47,900 nucleotides of DNA from Thioalkalivibrio versutus (GCF_001999325.1 NZ_MVAR01000012.1:1-47900); one strand, 5' to 3'. Positions 8,141 to 16,491 are shown, numbered from the stretch's first letter. Program-made: numbers and translations. The notes: a model not told the origin generated them from the letters alone.

Positions 8141-8165
8141 TCTACCTGCGGATTTAGCAGGTCGG
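8141..8165. repeat. 25-bp dispersed repeat, copy 2
   Basis: TCTACCTGCGGATTTAGCAG followed by GTCGG differs at 3 of 25 positions from 4641-4665. ACCTGC-ggattta-GCAGGT is a perfect 6-bp stem here. It lies 26 bp after the amidohydrolase stop and could fold in its transcript. The remaining 250 bp up to 8418 contain short GGGCAAGGT-type repetitions (8187-8196 and 8236-8245) but no gene. Confidence 0.5.
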
Positions 8166-8417
8166 CGGGTTGGCGGCGGATGGGCAAAGGGCAAGGTTCG
8201 ACCCCGAGCATTTCGGCTGGCAGTGGATGGGTAAAGGGCAAGGTCAGCCCCGGTCATCTCGCCTGCGCGAGGATGGGACTCGGGGGGCGGCCTACTCGAG
8301 CGCGCAGAGGCAGTCGGCTCCGTCTCAAGCAGGCGCTGAGTGGCGCCTGGGCCTGGAACCGGCCCGGTGCAGTACGGGATGGTGGCGTGGAATCACGCCA
8401 AATATCGGTTGATCAGG

Positions 8418-8751
8418 CTATCGTGGGTGGTAGATGGTCACCAGGACTGACGCGTCTTCCAGCGCCTTGAGGGCATGGGGCTGACCCCCATTCAGATAGA
8501 TCAGGGCGCCGGCGGTGAGTCGCTGGACCTTGTCTTCCCCGATACGGAAATCGACCGAGCCTTCCAGGCATTGGACCGTGATCTCTCCGGGTACGGCGTG
8601 ATCACTGAACTCTTCGCCTTTGGGGAGCACGACGCGGAAGACATTGCAAATGTTCCGAACGCAGCAGCGTTGCACTTTTTGATTCGCGCAGTTCTTTCCC
8701 CAGGGGGCGAACGTCCACGATTTCTCCGGGTGTGGCGTGGTGCAATGCCAT
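8418..8751 (-). pseudogene. Small cupin-domain protein, frameshifted
   Basis: Translation from ATG 8751 gives MALHHATPGEIVDVRPLGKE, continues through LLRSEHLQ, then leaves frame near 8650. The adjacent frame continues VFRVVLPKGEEFSDH, VPGEITVQCLEGSVDFRIG, GALIYLNGGQPHALKALED and ASVLVTIYHPR, ending at 8418. Joined, this is a typical single-domain cupin of about 110 residues; 334 bp equals 111 codons plus one extra base. One surplus base in TTGCAATGTC explains the break. The family's motif HxH is reduced here (SDHAVPGE). It lies just downstream of, and probably in operon with, the 8795 gene. The break may be real decay or a sequencing error. Confidence 0.8.
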
Positions 8752-8794
8752 GTTGTGCTCCAGCAGTTTTCTGCAATGGCGGGGCGCGCTGGCC

Positions 8795-10069
8795 TCAGCG
8801 GAGTGGGCGCACCTCGGCGATGTCGGACAGCGCGAGTGGCACGACCATGTAGCCGCTGCCGAAGCGTCGGCGCACACGGATGTGCTCCTCCTCGATTCCG
8901 AGCAGTTCGCCATCGCGGGTGCGCCCGTCGGCGAGCTGGATGCGGATATTGCGGCCGATGTGGTCGCCCAGGGCATTCAGTGCGATGTTCGGGACAGGCG
9001 ATAAATCGGGTGCCGTGGTCGAGGCGGCCGGGCCCGTGTTCAAGTTCGTATTCTCGGTCGTCGTCGGTCTGGCGGGGCCCGGGGTGACGGGGCGCAGATC
9101 GACGCGACCGTAGTGTTTTTCGGCCACGGTCAGGCTGGACTCGACCCGACGTAGCAGGTGGGTCGGGGTGTCGACGTTGGCCCAGAGCAGCGCCGGGTTG
9201 TCGATCGGGCCAATGCGCAGCGAAACGTCCTTGGGATCCTCGATGAAGCGTCCGTAGGCATCGACCATCGTGGGCCCGGGCTGCACGCCGAAGGGGCGCC
9301 AGGCCTCGACCCAGGCGCCTTTGTGGTGCTCGGTATAGTCCTCGAGAGCCATCTCCATCTCGTTCGCGCAGAATTCCATCAGTGCAGGGTAGTACCCCCG
9401 GTCCGCGTACCCCACGGTCAAGGATTGTAGCGAGGCGGTCATTAGCGCCGGAGCGAGATCGCGGGCCCGGTTCGAGGCGGCCTGGATGTCGAAGCGTCCG
9501 GTGGAGGTGCCCTGGCCCAGTGGGCCCATGCCGAACGTGCTGTGCACGGTCAGACTGTTGCGGTCCTCTTCGAGGTGGTAGTGGGCGCCGAAGTCCAGCG
9601 GGATGTCGCGATAGCCGAGTGCGGCCATCAGGGCGTCCGGCGGGGCGGCTTGATAGGCCCCGCAGCCGGCGGTGTCGAGCCACAGCGCAGGCGTGTCGCC
9701 CTGCGCGCCTGTGGCGATGCCGGCCGGCAGGGTCAGCCCGTGCACGGAAAACCCGAGCTGCCGCGGCAGGCGTCGGGCATCCAGCGTGTGCCGAAGCCGG
9801 GCGAGCCGCCACAGGTTTCCGGCTTCCAGGGTGATGCGGTCAGCGCGCATGCGGCCGATGGCCGTGTTGTTGGGTTCAAACAGCAGCCCGTTGACGTGCA
9901 GTTCGCCCCCGAGGCCGATACCGACGTCGGAGTAGTGCAGCGTGCCGAGCGGCTGGAGCATCTCCACCATGTCGTCGAGCTTCTGCTCGACCTGCCGGAC
10001 CTCGTAGTGGTAATACCCGACACCGGCGGCGGCGACCACGAGGCCGCCCACGATCAGTTTCCCTGGCAT
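8795..10069 (-). CDS. DUF945-like membrane-anchored protein with Sm-like C-terminal domain
   Basis: The product has 424 residues. An N-terminal membrane anchor (LIVGGLVVAAAGVGYYHY, about 4-21) is followed by a large extracytoplasmic domain reminiscent of DUF945/AsmA-like proteins: repeats of GTLHYSDVGIGLGGELHVNG type and VDLRPVTPGPARP near 340. A low-complexity Thr/Asn/Pro linker leads to a final block of about 70 residues (IGRNIRIQLADGRTRDGELL ... VVPLALSDIAEV) that looks like an Sm/LSm-type small barrel. The start at 10069 has gggagag nine bases upstream; an in-frame ATG eight codons earlier is less good. Role unknown, probably at the cell envelope. The cupin fragment follows 43 bp downstream. 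Confidence 0.65.
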   Translation of the reverse strand: MPGKLIVGGLVVAAAGVGYYHYEVRQVEQKLDDMVEMLQPLGTLHYSDVGIGLGGELHVNGLLFEPNNTAIGRMRADRITLEAGNLWRLARLRHTLDARRLPRQLGFSVHGLTLPAGIATGAQGDTPALWLDTAGCGAYQAAPPDALMAALGYRDIPLDFGAHYHLEEDRNSLTVHSTFGMGPLGQGTSTGRFDIQAASNRARDLAPALMTASLQSLTVGYADRGYYPALMEFCANEMEMALEDYTEHHKGAWVEAWRPFGVQPGPTMVDAYGRFIEDPKDVSLRIGPIDNPALLWANVDTPTHLLRRVESSLTVAEKHYGRVDLRPVTPGPARPTTTENTNLNTGPAASTTAPDLSPVPNIALNALGDHIGRNIRIQLADGRTRDGELLGIEEEHIRVRRRFGSGYMVVPLALSDIAEVRPLR

Positions 10070-10309
10070 GTTTCTCTCCCTTTTTTGACTCATCCGGGCC
10101 GCGCGATACCGGACCCGACAGCGGGATTGCCTTGTCCCGCGCCAACAAGATACCCACTCCGGGACATTTCCGCACTGCGGTCGAGGCTCGCTACGCGTCG
10201 GGGGGCTATCTAGGGATTGAGCCCGCCGGCGGGATGGACGGAAGCCGGGCGCCCACGGCCCTGCGCCCCCGGGGCTCGTTGATGTCCGGTCCGGGCGGCA
10301 GCAAAGGGG

Positions 10310-10978
10310 TCATTCCTCGCGGGCGGGAATCGAGGCGAAGTAGGCCGACACGGCGGCCATCTCTTCTTCCTCCAGCTCCTGGGCGATGCCTTGCATCAAA
10401 CCGGCCAGGGCGGTCTTGCGGGCCCCCTGGGCATAGGCCTGGAGCTGTGCCATGAGATAACGCGGGGGATGGCCGGCGAGCGGTGGCAGGCTGGGGTTGC
10501 GCTCGCGCCCCTGTTCGCCATGGCAGGAGGCGCAGGACTGGATGTTTCGCTCCGGCAGCCCTTCGAGCGCAATCTCGCGCCCTTTTTCTACCAGGTCTTC
10601 GGGCACCCGGTGCGGCCCGCCCGCGGGTTTCATCTCGGCGTAGTGGCGGCTGACCGCCTCGATCTCGTCATCGTCCAGATGCTGGGCGATCTGGCCCATG
10701 GTGGCATTCGGGCGCTGGCCTTCCCGGTAGGCCGTCATTTGCTCGACCAAGTAGGCCTTCGGGAGCCCCGCCAGGCGTGGGAATGGGGGCTGTGCCTGGC
10801 CCTGTCCCTGTTCGCCGTGGCACTGGATGCAGGCGGTCGCGCCGCGATCATTGCCTCCCTGCGCAATTTGGGCGCCGGGGGCGTCCTCGGCGACGGCGGC
10901 GCCGCCCAGCAGCCACAGGGCGGTTAACAGCGCGAGTGGCCGGACAGTGATTCGGTTGAAGGTGTGCGCTCGTGCCAT
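10310..10978 (-). CDS. Dihaem cytochrome c4-type protein
   Basis: The product has 222 residues, with a signal peptide (ALLTALWLLGGAAVAED) and two haem-c attachment motifs, CIQCH and CASCH, each starting a domain of about 90 residues. Axial Met candidates lie in ATMGQIAQ and AGLMQGIA. This two-domain layout and length match cytochromes c4, periplasmic electron carriers from bc1-type complexes to terminal oxidases or other acceptors. The start at 10978 was chosen over an in-frame ATG 13 codons upstream, which would put a polar extension before the signal peptide. It is monocistronic as far as can be seen. Confidence 0.9.
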   Translation of the reverse strand: MARAHTFNRITVRPLALLTALWLLGGAAVAEDAPGAQIAQGGNDRGATACIQCHGEQGQGQAQPPFPRLAGLPKAYLVEQMTAYREGQRPNATMGQIAQHLDDDEIEAVSRHYAEMKPAGGPHRVPEDLVEKGREIALEGLPERNIQSCASCHGEQGRERNPSLPPLAGHPPRYLMAQLQAYAQGARKTALAGLMQGIAQELEEEEMAAVSAYFASIPAREE

Positions 10979-11199
10979 TGGGTCACCACGATTGCAGGAC
11001 GTTATCTTCAGGAACATAGGGCGGTTTCAACGATGGTGCAATTGCGGTGCACATTTGGCGGGCTTGTGAGGTGTGCGCCGCCGGATATAGCCGCGGTCCG
11101 GCGTGCCGCATCCGGGGCGACCAGGAAAGGACGGGAAGAGAGCAGGAAGAGGACACCCTGCTTCCTGGGTTTCGCACGGCGCGGCGGCGCATCCGGGAA

Positions 11200-12102
11200 T
11201 CATTCCGCCGGGAGGCAGTCCGGAAGGGAATCCTCCAGCCTGCGGGGCGTGATGCCGAGGTCGGCGAAGCTTCCCGCCGTTTCGTCGGCGACGTTGTCCT
11301 GCTGCATCAGGAAGATCTGGTCCCGGGTCAGGGGTGCGTTCGGTAGCAGCGAGCCGAGCCGGGCCAGTGCGTGCCAGAGCGCGAAGGGCACTGGCACCAT
11401 CGGGCGCTGGCGTTCCAGGTGAACCAGTACCCGAGTCAGGATCTGGCGGTACGTCATGATGTCGGGACCACCGAGTTCGAAGACCGGGTGTGCAGGCGGG
11501 GTGGCGGTGAACAGCCTGGCCACGGCGCGGGCGACATCGGCCACGTGCACCGGCTGCAGGCGGGTCTCTCCGCGGCCGAACAGGGGGATCACCGGCAGAC
11601 GCGCAAGGCCGGCCAGGTTGCGCAGGAAGGCATCATGCGGGCCGAAGAGCACGCTGGGACGCACGATCAAGGCGTCGGGGAACGCGCGGATCACGGCCGA
11701 CTCGCCTTCGGCCCTGGCGCGTATGTAGGCGGAGCGCGACTGCCTGTCGGCCCCGATCCCGGAGATCTGCACGACTCGCGCCAGGCCCGCGGCGCGCGCC
11801 GATCGGGCGAGGCGCGCAGCGCCTTCCACGTGGATGGTGGTGAAGCGGAGGTCGCGGTGTTCCACATACAGGCTGACCGCGTTCACCACGCCGCTGGCCC
11901 CCTCCAGGGCCCGGGTGACGGCGGCATCGTCACGGATATCGGCGCTGCAGTGCTCCACCTGGGCATGTTGTTCCAGCGCGGCGGGTAACGCCGCCCGGCG
12001 CGAAGCAATCCGCACGGGGTGTCCGGCGTCGATCAGCTCGTGCACGATCGCGCTGCCGAGAAAGCCGGTGCCGCCAAATACCGTGATCAGGTCCGGGCGC
12101 AT
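11200..12102 (-). CDS. NAD(P)-binding NDUFA9-like reductase/epimerase
   Basis: The product has 300 residues and an atypical short-chain dehydrogenase fold. The dinucleotide-binding motif is at the N-terminus (ITVFGGTGFLGSAIVHELI). VVNAVSLYVEHRDL, VVQISGIGADRQSRSAYIRA and LIVRPSVLFGPHDAFLRNLA follow in the order found in complex I NDUFA9-like proteins. The catalytic Tyr-Lys pair is altered (YIRAR rather than YxxxK), as is common in this subgroup. Bacterial members have been linked to quinone or lipid metabolism; the substrate is unknown. ATG 12102 is the natural start, since the Rossmann motif begins five residues in. Confidence 0.85.
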   Translation of the reverse strand: MRPDLITVFGGTGFLGSAIVHELIDAGHPVRIASRRAALPAALEQHAQVEHCSADIRDDAAVTRALEGASGVVNAVSLYVEHRDLRFTTIHVEGAARLARSARAAGLARVVQISGIGADRQSRSAYIRARAEGESAVIRAFPDALIVRPSVLFGPHDAFLRNLAGLARLPVIPLFGRGETRLQPVHVADVARAVARLFTATPPAHPVFELGGPDIMTYRQILTRVLVHLERQRPMVPVPFALWHALARLGSLLPNAPLTRDQIFLMQQDNVADETAGSFADLGITPRRLEDSLPDCLPAE

Positions 12103-12260
12103 GGCGAGCCACCTTTGTGCGCTCTAGGTAGGCGCCAGATGTGGGGTGTCAATGATCAGTCGTCCAGGTACTGGGTGAGACCGCGCAGAAGTACGAAATG
12201 TCCCGGGCCGGCGTGGATTCAAGGGCTGTCTGTGCCTTTTGGGAACGGTCAGGCGTTCAG

Positions 12261-12773
12261 TCAGCGCGTGCGTCGACATCCGGCCAGCTGCCCGGCCCAG
12301 GCATCAAGCAGCCGCTGACGCACACCGGCGTCGTCGCCGCGCCGCAGCTCCTCGCGGCTAGCGGCGAAGGTTTGGGTCATCCAGCCGTCCTCGGCGGCGC
12401 ATTCGACCCGAATCTCCCAGCCATCGTCGTGCGGCTCGACATCGAACGTGTAGGTCGCCAAATGCAGTTCCTCCAGCAGGCCGTTGACCATCTCCCGCGC
12501 CCGGGAGAACTCCTCGACGGATAACGTCATCGTGTCGTCCCTCATGTTGCCGTGCAGCCACTGTTCGAAGCGGCGGATGGAGTGCTCGAACTCCGAGCGG
12601 TAGTGCGCTGCCGGGGGGTGATTGCCCGCACCGGCCAGCGCTTCGCGGTAGATGTTCAATGTGCGCTCGACCCATTCCCGCGTGGCGGCCTCGCCGTCAC
12701 GCTTGATCAGGAAGCGGATGCGTTGCAGTTCGTCGGTCACGGTCTGCTCTGGAACGGGGCTTGTATCTGCCAT
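12261..12773 (-). CDS. Hypothetical soluble protein
   Basis: The product has 170 residues and is acidic and predicted cytoplasmic, with no signal peptide. I recognise no certain family. The first half is helical (LQRIRFLIKRDGEAATREWV; HYRSEFEHSIRRFEQWLHGN). The middle has an alternating strand pattern (ATYTFDVEPHDDGWEIRVEC) and the end is helical. Codon use is clearly coding. It is divergent from the DUF99 gene, with 189 bp between starts that may hold both promoters. Function unknown. Confidence 0.7.
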   Translation of the reverse strand: MADTSPVPEQTVTDELQRIRFLIKRDGEAATREWVERTLNIYREALAGAGNHPPAAHYRSEFEHSIRRFEQWLHGNMRDDTMTLSVEEFSRAREMVNGLLEELHLATYTFDVEPHDDGWEIRVECAAEDGWMTQTFAASREELRRGDDAGVRQRLLDAWAGQLAGCRRTR

Positions 12774-12962
12774 GATGTAGGGTATTGCGGGCGCCTCTGC
12801 AACCGGTGGCCCTTCGAGGCGAGTCCGTTATGGGCCGCCGGAGCGCGCGGGGCCGCTGCGGGTGGGGCCCGCCCCGAGTGCGCTCCGGGTTGGCGAGGCC
12901 TGGGCGGACACCAGTGGAACTGTGAAACGCCGCGGCGCGAGAGGCGGCAGACCGGGAAGCGG

Positions 12963-13529
12963 ATGCAGGAGCGTCTTTCACACGTGGTGGGTTTCGATGA
13001 TGCGCCGTTCGCGCGGCCACATCGGGGTGATGTGCTGGTGGTCGGTGCGGTATTCGCCGGCATGCGGCTGGACGGTGTGATCTCGACGCGGGTGCGCCGT
13101 GACGGAGCCAACGCCACCGCGCGTCTGGCCGAATGCGTGCTGGACAGTCCGTTTGCACCGCAACTGCACGCGATCCTGTTGCAGGGGATCACCCTGGCCG
13201 GATTCAACGTGGTGGACCTGCCGGCGCTGCACGCGCGCACCGGGTTACCGATCCTCGCGGTGGCGCGCCACGCACCGGATCTGCCCGCGATTCGTCGCGC
13301 GCTGTTCGGGCCTGTTCCAGGGGGCGTGCGCAAGTGGCGATTGATCGAGGCCGCCGGCGTCATGGAACCGCTGGCGGGGTTGTACGTGCAGCGCTGCGGG
13401 CTGAGTCCCGAGGCGGCGCAGAGGCTCCTGGAAGACCAGCGCGTCCATAGCCGGTTGCCGGAACCACTGCGGGTGGCGCACATGATCGCAGGCGGGGTGG
13501 CGACCGGGGCGAGTCGTCACCGTCCGTGA
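12963..13529 (+). CDS. DUF99/UPF0215 (endonuclease V-like) protein
   Basis: The product has 188 residues. Landmarks match COG1628/UPF0215: VVGFDDAPFARPHRGDVLVV at the N-terminus, DGVISTRVRRDGANATARLA, and the strong motif AILLQGITLAGFNVVDLPAL followed by HARTGLPILAVAR. The family is related to endonuclease V and keeps an acidic residue near the N-terminus (Asp12 or Asp13 here). Most members I know are archaeal; bacterial ones are sparse, so transfer is possible though base composition matches the neighbours. The start at 12963 places the family N-terminus at residue 1; longer in-frame starts have no family sequence. Function is not established. Confidence 0.82.
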   Translation: MQERLSHVVGFDDAPFARPHRGDVLVVGAVFAGMRLDGVISTRVRRDGANATARLAECVLDSPFAPQLHAILLQGITLAGFNVVDLPALHARTGLPILAVARHAPDLPAIRRALFGPVPGGVRKWRLIEAAGVMEPLAGLYVQRCGLSPEAAQRLLEDQRVHSRLPEPLRVAHMIAGGVATGASRHRP

Positions 13530-13687
13530 CCGGGGGGCGCGAGCCGTCCGGGAACGGGCGGACATTGGGCCGCCCGCTTTCCGCACGCGACTCCACTGCA
13601 TGAGTGCAGGCGAGATTGGGGCACCCTCCGGATAGGGCGTCAGGCCTGTGGCTACACTCGTTGCAGGCAAGCCTGAAGGAGGTCTCG

Positions 13688-14422
13688 ATGGCCTGTGCGT
13701 ATGTCGGGACGTCCGGCTGGAACTACCGGGCGTGGAAGGACGACTTCTACCGCGGGGTTCCACAGCGCGAGTGGCTCGCCCACTGTGCGCGGAATTTCAG
13801 CGGGCTGGAGATCAATGCCACCTTTTACCGCCTGCCCGCGAGTACGACTGTGCAGCGGTGGGCGGAGCAGACGCCGCCGGATTTCGGCTTCGCGATCAAG
13901 GGCAGCCGGTTCGTCACGCATATCCACCGACTGAAGGACGCCGGGGACTCGGTTCGGCTGCTGCGCGACCGCATGCAACCGATGGGGAGCCGGCTGCGGG
14001 CGGTCGTGTGGCAATTGCCGCCGAACTTCGCGGTGAACCAGGAGCGTCTGGAGGCGTTCACCAACGCGCTGGGCTTCTGGCCGGAGGTGCGGCATGCGAT
14101 CGAGTTTCGCCATCCCAGCTGGTTTACCGTGGCGGTGGCGGGGCAGCTGGACGCGGCCGGAGTGGGGATCTGCCAGTCCGATGCCCCGGACTGGCCGTGC
14201 TGGGAGGCCATAGCGGGCCCGCTGGTCTACTGCCGTCTGCACGGGCATACCCGCACCTATGCCTCGGCCTACAGCGACCGCCTGCTGGACCAGTGGGCCG
14301 ACCGCGTGCGGCAGTGGCTGGCGCAGGGGCGTGAGGTGCATGTCTACTTCGACAACGATGCCGAGGGCGCCGCGCCCCGCGACGCCCAGCGCCTGATCGA
14401 ACGGCTGCGGGATGCAGGCTGA
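13688..14422 (+). CDS. DUF72 family protein
   Basis: The product has 244 residues. It begins with the family hallmark YVGTSGWNYRAWKDDFYRG, followed by FSGLEINATFYRLPASTTVQ, FGFAIKGSRFVTHIHRL, VVWQLPPNFAVNQERLEAF and VYFDNDAEGAAPRDAQRL. DUF72 proteins form a TIM-barrel-like fold of unknown function, near endonuclease IV or xylose isomerase in structure. The length fits the family. The start at 13688 has a strong site (aaggaggt) about nine bases upstream. It lies 158 bp after DUF99 on the same strand and ends five bases from the convergent MFS gene. Confidence 0.92.
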   Translation: MACAYVGTSGWNYRAWKDDFYRGVPQREWLAHCARNFSGLEINATFYRLPASTTVQRWAEQTPPDFGFAIKGSRFVTHIHRLKDAGDSVRLLRDRMQPMGSRLRAVVWQLPPNFAVNQERLEAFTNALGFWPEVRHAIEFRHPSWFTVAVAGQLDAAGVGICQSDAPDWPCWEAIAGPLVYCRLHGHTRTYASAYSDRLLDQWADRVRQWLAQGREVHVYFDNDAEGAAPRDAQRLIERLRDAG

Positions 14423-14426
14423 TGGC

Positions 14427-15665
14427 TCAGGCATCCGCCTCCGCGCGGTGGCGGCGGTACAGCCGCAGGGCCGTTAGCCCGACCAGCAGCGAGGCCAGTC
14501 CACCGATCACGAACACATGTGCGGGCGTGGCACCGGCGGGCCCGGTAAGCAGCCAGAACAGGACCGGTGCCACCAGCATGGCGGAGAAAGCCAGGAAGTT
14601 GCTGGCGGCGATGAAGCGGCCGCGCCGGTCAGCGGGGCTGTGACCCTGCAGGTAGGCGGTGATCGGCACGATGAAGAAACCGGAGGCAATGCCCAGCAGG
14701 GCCATCAGCACCAGCGTCGCGGGGTAACTGTCGGTGGCGAAGTACAGCAATGCGCTGATCAGGGCCGCCGCGATCATGCCGGCCGGGGCATGGTGCATGG
14801 CGATGCCGCCACGCGACAGGTAGCCGGCAAGGATGCTGCCGGTTCCGATGCCGAGCGCCAGCGTGGTCAGGATGATGCCGGTCGCGAGCTCGCCCAGCTC
14901 CAGATGGACCTCGGCGAACAGTGGGACGTTGAGTTGGTACAGCGTGCCCAGAGCCCAGAACCATGCGATGCCGAGGATTACCATGAACAGGACGCGGTGT
15001 GGCCGGATCTCGGTGACCGACTGCATGACGGTCGCGAACGGGTTCAGGCGGAACGGCGCGGGGTTGTCGGTGGCCAGGGTCGGGGCGATGAACAAGCTGG
15101 TCACCAGACCGGTGACGGACAGCGCCACGATCAGGGCCGCCGGGACCCACAGCGCCTCGCCGGCGAACTCCATCACGAAGCCGGCCAGCGCGGTGCCGAG
15201 GATGATTGCCAGGAACGTCCATAGCTGGATGTGTCCGTTGGCGCGCGATAGCTGCTGGTAGCGCACCAGCTCCGGCAGGATGCCGAACTTCGCCGGGCTG
15301 AAGAACGTGCTCTGCAGTCCCATCAGGAAGGTGGTCACCAGCAGGCCGGGGAAGTTGTCGGTGATCAGCATCAGCGCGGCGGTCAGCAGCACCGCGGCCT
15401 CGGCCATGCGGGTGCAGACGATCACAATCTTCTTGCTGTAGCGGTCGGCGATGTAGCCCGCCCATGGCGAGAACAGCACGAACGGAAGCAGGAACACGAA
15501 ACCGACCAGGCTGTAGTAGAAGGTGCCTTCGCCCTCGGCGACGAACTCGCGGATGGCGATGAAAATGACCACCAGCCGGAAGAAGTTGTCGTTGAGGGCG
15601 TTGATGAAGACCGTCGCCATGTGGGCGACGAAGCTCTTCCTGCGGATGTCCGAGGTCTCGGTCAT
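14427..15665 (-). CDS. MFS transporter, LplT-like
   Basis: The product has 412 residues with 12 predicted membrane helices. The opening FVAHMATVFINALNDNFFRL and the loop FSPWAGYIADRYSKKIVIV (MFS motif A region) match the lysophospholipid transporter LplT and the MFS half of Aas/LplT fusions. SIFSPAKFGILPEL-type sequence (STFFSPAKFGILPELVRYQQ) is also typical of that branch. In the known family the protein flips lysophospholipids to the inner leaflet for re-acylation. No acyltransferase gene is adjacent, so substrate assignment is tentative. The start gives a short cytoplasmic tail before helix 1. Confidence 0.85.
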   Translation of the reverse strand: MTETSDIRRKSFVAHMATVFINALNDNFFRLVVIFIAIREFVAEGEGTFYYSLVGFVFLLPFVLFSPWAGYIADRYSKKIVIVCTRMAEAAVLLTAALMLITDNFPGLLVTTFLMGLQSTFFSPAKFGILPELVRYQQLSRANGHIQLWTFLAIILGTALAGFVMEFAGEALWVPAALIVALSVTGLVTSLFIAPTLATDNPAPFRLNPFATVMQSVTEIRPHRVLFMVILGIAWFWALGTLYQLNVPLFAEVHLELGELATGIILTTLALGIGTGSILAGYLSRGGIAMHHAPAGMIAAALISALLYFATDSYPATLVLMALLGIASGFFIVPITAYLQGHSPADRRGRFIAASNFLAFSAMLVAPVLFWLLTGPAGATPAHVFVIGGLASLLVGLTALRLYRRHRAEADA

Positions 15666-15855
15666 GGGATCTGCGGCCCGGCGGGGTTTTTGAAAGAACT
15701 ATAGGTCAGGTTTGACCGCAAAACGGGGGCGGAACACGCGAAACGTCGAAAACAGCGATGAAACGAGGATAAAGCGTCAATTTCAGGCTAGATGAGGAAT
15801 CCCATGATTTTCCGGGAGGCGAGATCCGGTGTGAAATGCGGGGTGCAGGAACGTG

Positions 15856-15890
15856 ACCGGCCCGGCCTGCCATGGGCAGACCGGGCCGGT
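15856..15890. terminator. Strong hairpin downstream of the sulfur globule gene
   Basis: Arms 15856-15871 and 15875-15890 form a 16-bp stem with one mismatch around an ATG loop. The stem begins ACCGGCCCGG on the plus strand. It lies 30 bp after the stop of the minus-strand sulfur globule gene. There is no U-tract on that strand, so it may act as an mRNA 3'-end stabiliser rather than a classical terminator. Confidence 0.65.
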
Positions 15891-15919
15891 TGTCTAGCGG
15901 CCGGAAGGCGCGATCGCGA

Positions 15920-16315
15920 TCAGTTGTCCTGATCTTCCGCCTGATCCGCAGCCATCTGTTGCGGAGCCCAGGCTGCACCCTGGTAGGGGGCGGGGTGGTA
16001 ATACGGGGCATAGCCATAATGCGGGTAGTAGTTCCCGTAGTGACGGCCGTAGTAGTCGCCGTATCCATGCCCGCTGCCGTATCCATGTCCGCGACCGCGC
16101 ATGCTGAAGTCGAAGTCGCCGAACATGTCGCCGAGGCCGAACCAGTCACCTACGCCGCGACCCCAGCCGGGACCGTACCCGTAGCCGGGACCGTAGTAGG
16201 GGCCATAATTCGGCGCGTGATAGCCGGGACCCCACCACTGGGCCGAGGCATGCATCGGGATCGCAAAGGCGCCGATCAGCGCAGCGGTAGAAAGAGCTTT
16301 GGCCAGCTTGTTCAT
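15920..16315 (-). CDS. Sulfur globule family protein, Gly/Tyr-rich
   Basis: The product has 131 residues with a Sec signal peptide (MNKLAKALSTAALIGAFAIP; cleavage near HASA/QW). The mature part is rich in Gly, Tyr, Pro and His: GPYYGPGYGYGPGWGR, then MFGDFDFSMRGRGHGYG, and repeated YGxxY units. Both the signal peptide and the MFGDF-F-M-GRG block match sulfur globule envelope proteins (SgpA/B/C) of purple and colourless sulfur bacteria, which coat periplasmic sulfur deposits. A strong Shine-Dalgarno (gaggaggt, 16322-16329) fits high expression. Flanking hairpins lie at 15856-15890 and 16378-16403. It is the best lifestyle clue in the window. A generic Gly/Tyr-rich secreted protein is the alternative. 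Confidence 0.8.
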   Translation of the reverse strand: MNKLAKALSTAALIGAFAIPMHASAQWWGPGYHAPNYGPYYGPGYGYGPGWGRGVGDWFGLGDMFGDFDFSMRGRGHGYGSGHGYGDYYGRHYGNYYPHYGYAPYYHPAPYQGAAWAPQQMAADQAEDQDN

Positions 16316-16377
16316 GGCAATACCTCCTCAAGTTAACAACCACTTAAACAAGACCAAATGTCTCGGGGCATTCGGGG

Positions 16378-16403
16378 CCCCGCCTGCTGGAGGGCGGGGT
16401 TTT
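16378..16403 (+). terminator. GC hairpin followed by TTTT
   Basis: CCCCGCC (16378-16384) pairs with GGCGGGG (16393-16399) and is followed by TTTT, an intrinsic terminator shape on the plus strand. No plus-strand gene precedes it; it lies 63 bp upstream of the sulfur globule start. It may insulate that gene's promoter or be left from a lost gene. Confidence 0.55.
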
Positions 16404-16479
16404 GGGCCCGCCAGTACCTAGCGGCTTGCATCGTAAAAGAAGAAAATCCAGATAATCTGATATATGTCAATTTCTCGAC

Positions 16480-16491
16480 GGAAAATTTTCC
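16480..16491. promoter_or_regulatory. 12-bp palindrome in an AT-rich island
   Basis: GGAAAATTTTCC is a perfect palindrome within an AT-rich stretch (about 16430-16495) that stands out from the GC-rich surroundings. It lies about 165 bp upstream of the sulfur globule start. It could be a regulator-binding site or part of a distal promoter; no factor can be named. From 16500 to 16898 I see no supportable gene. Confidence 0.35.

Noticed and set aside
8418-9812. 464-codon open frame on the minus strand
   Set aside because: Its first three quarters are an out-of-frame Arg/Pro/Gly-rich shadow of the DUF945-like gene; only the last part is real, as the second half of the frameshifted cupin.
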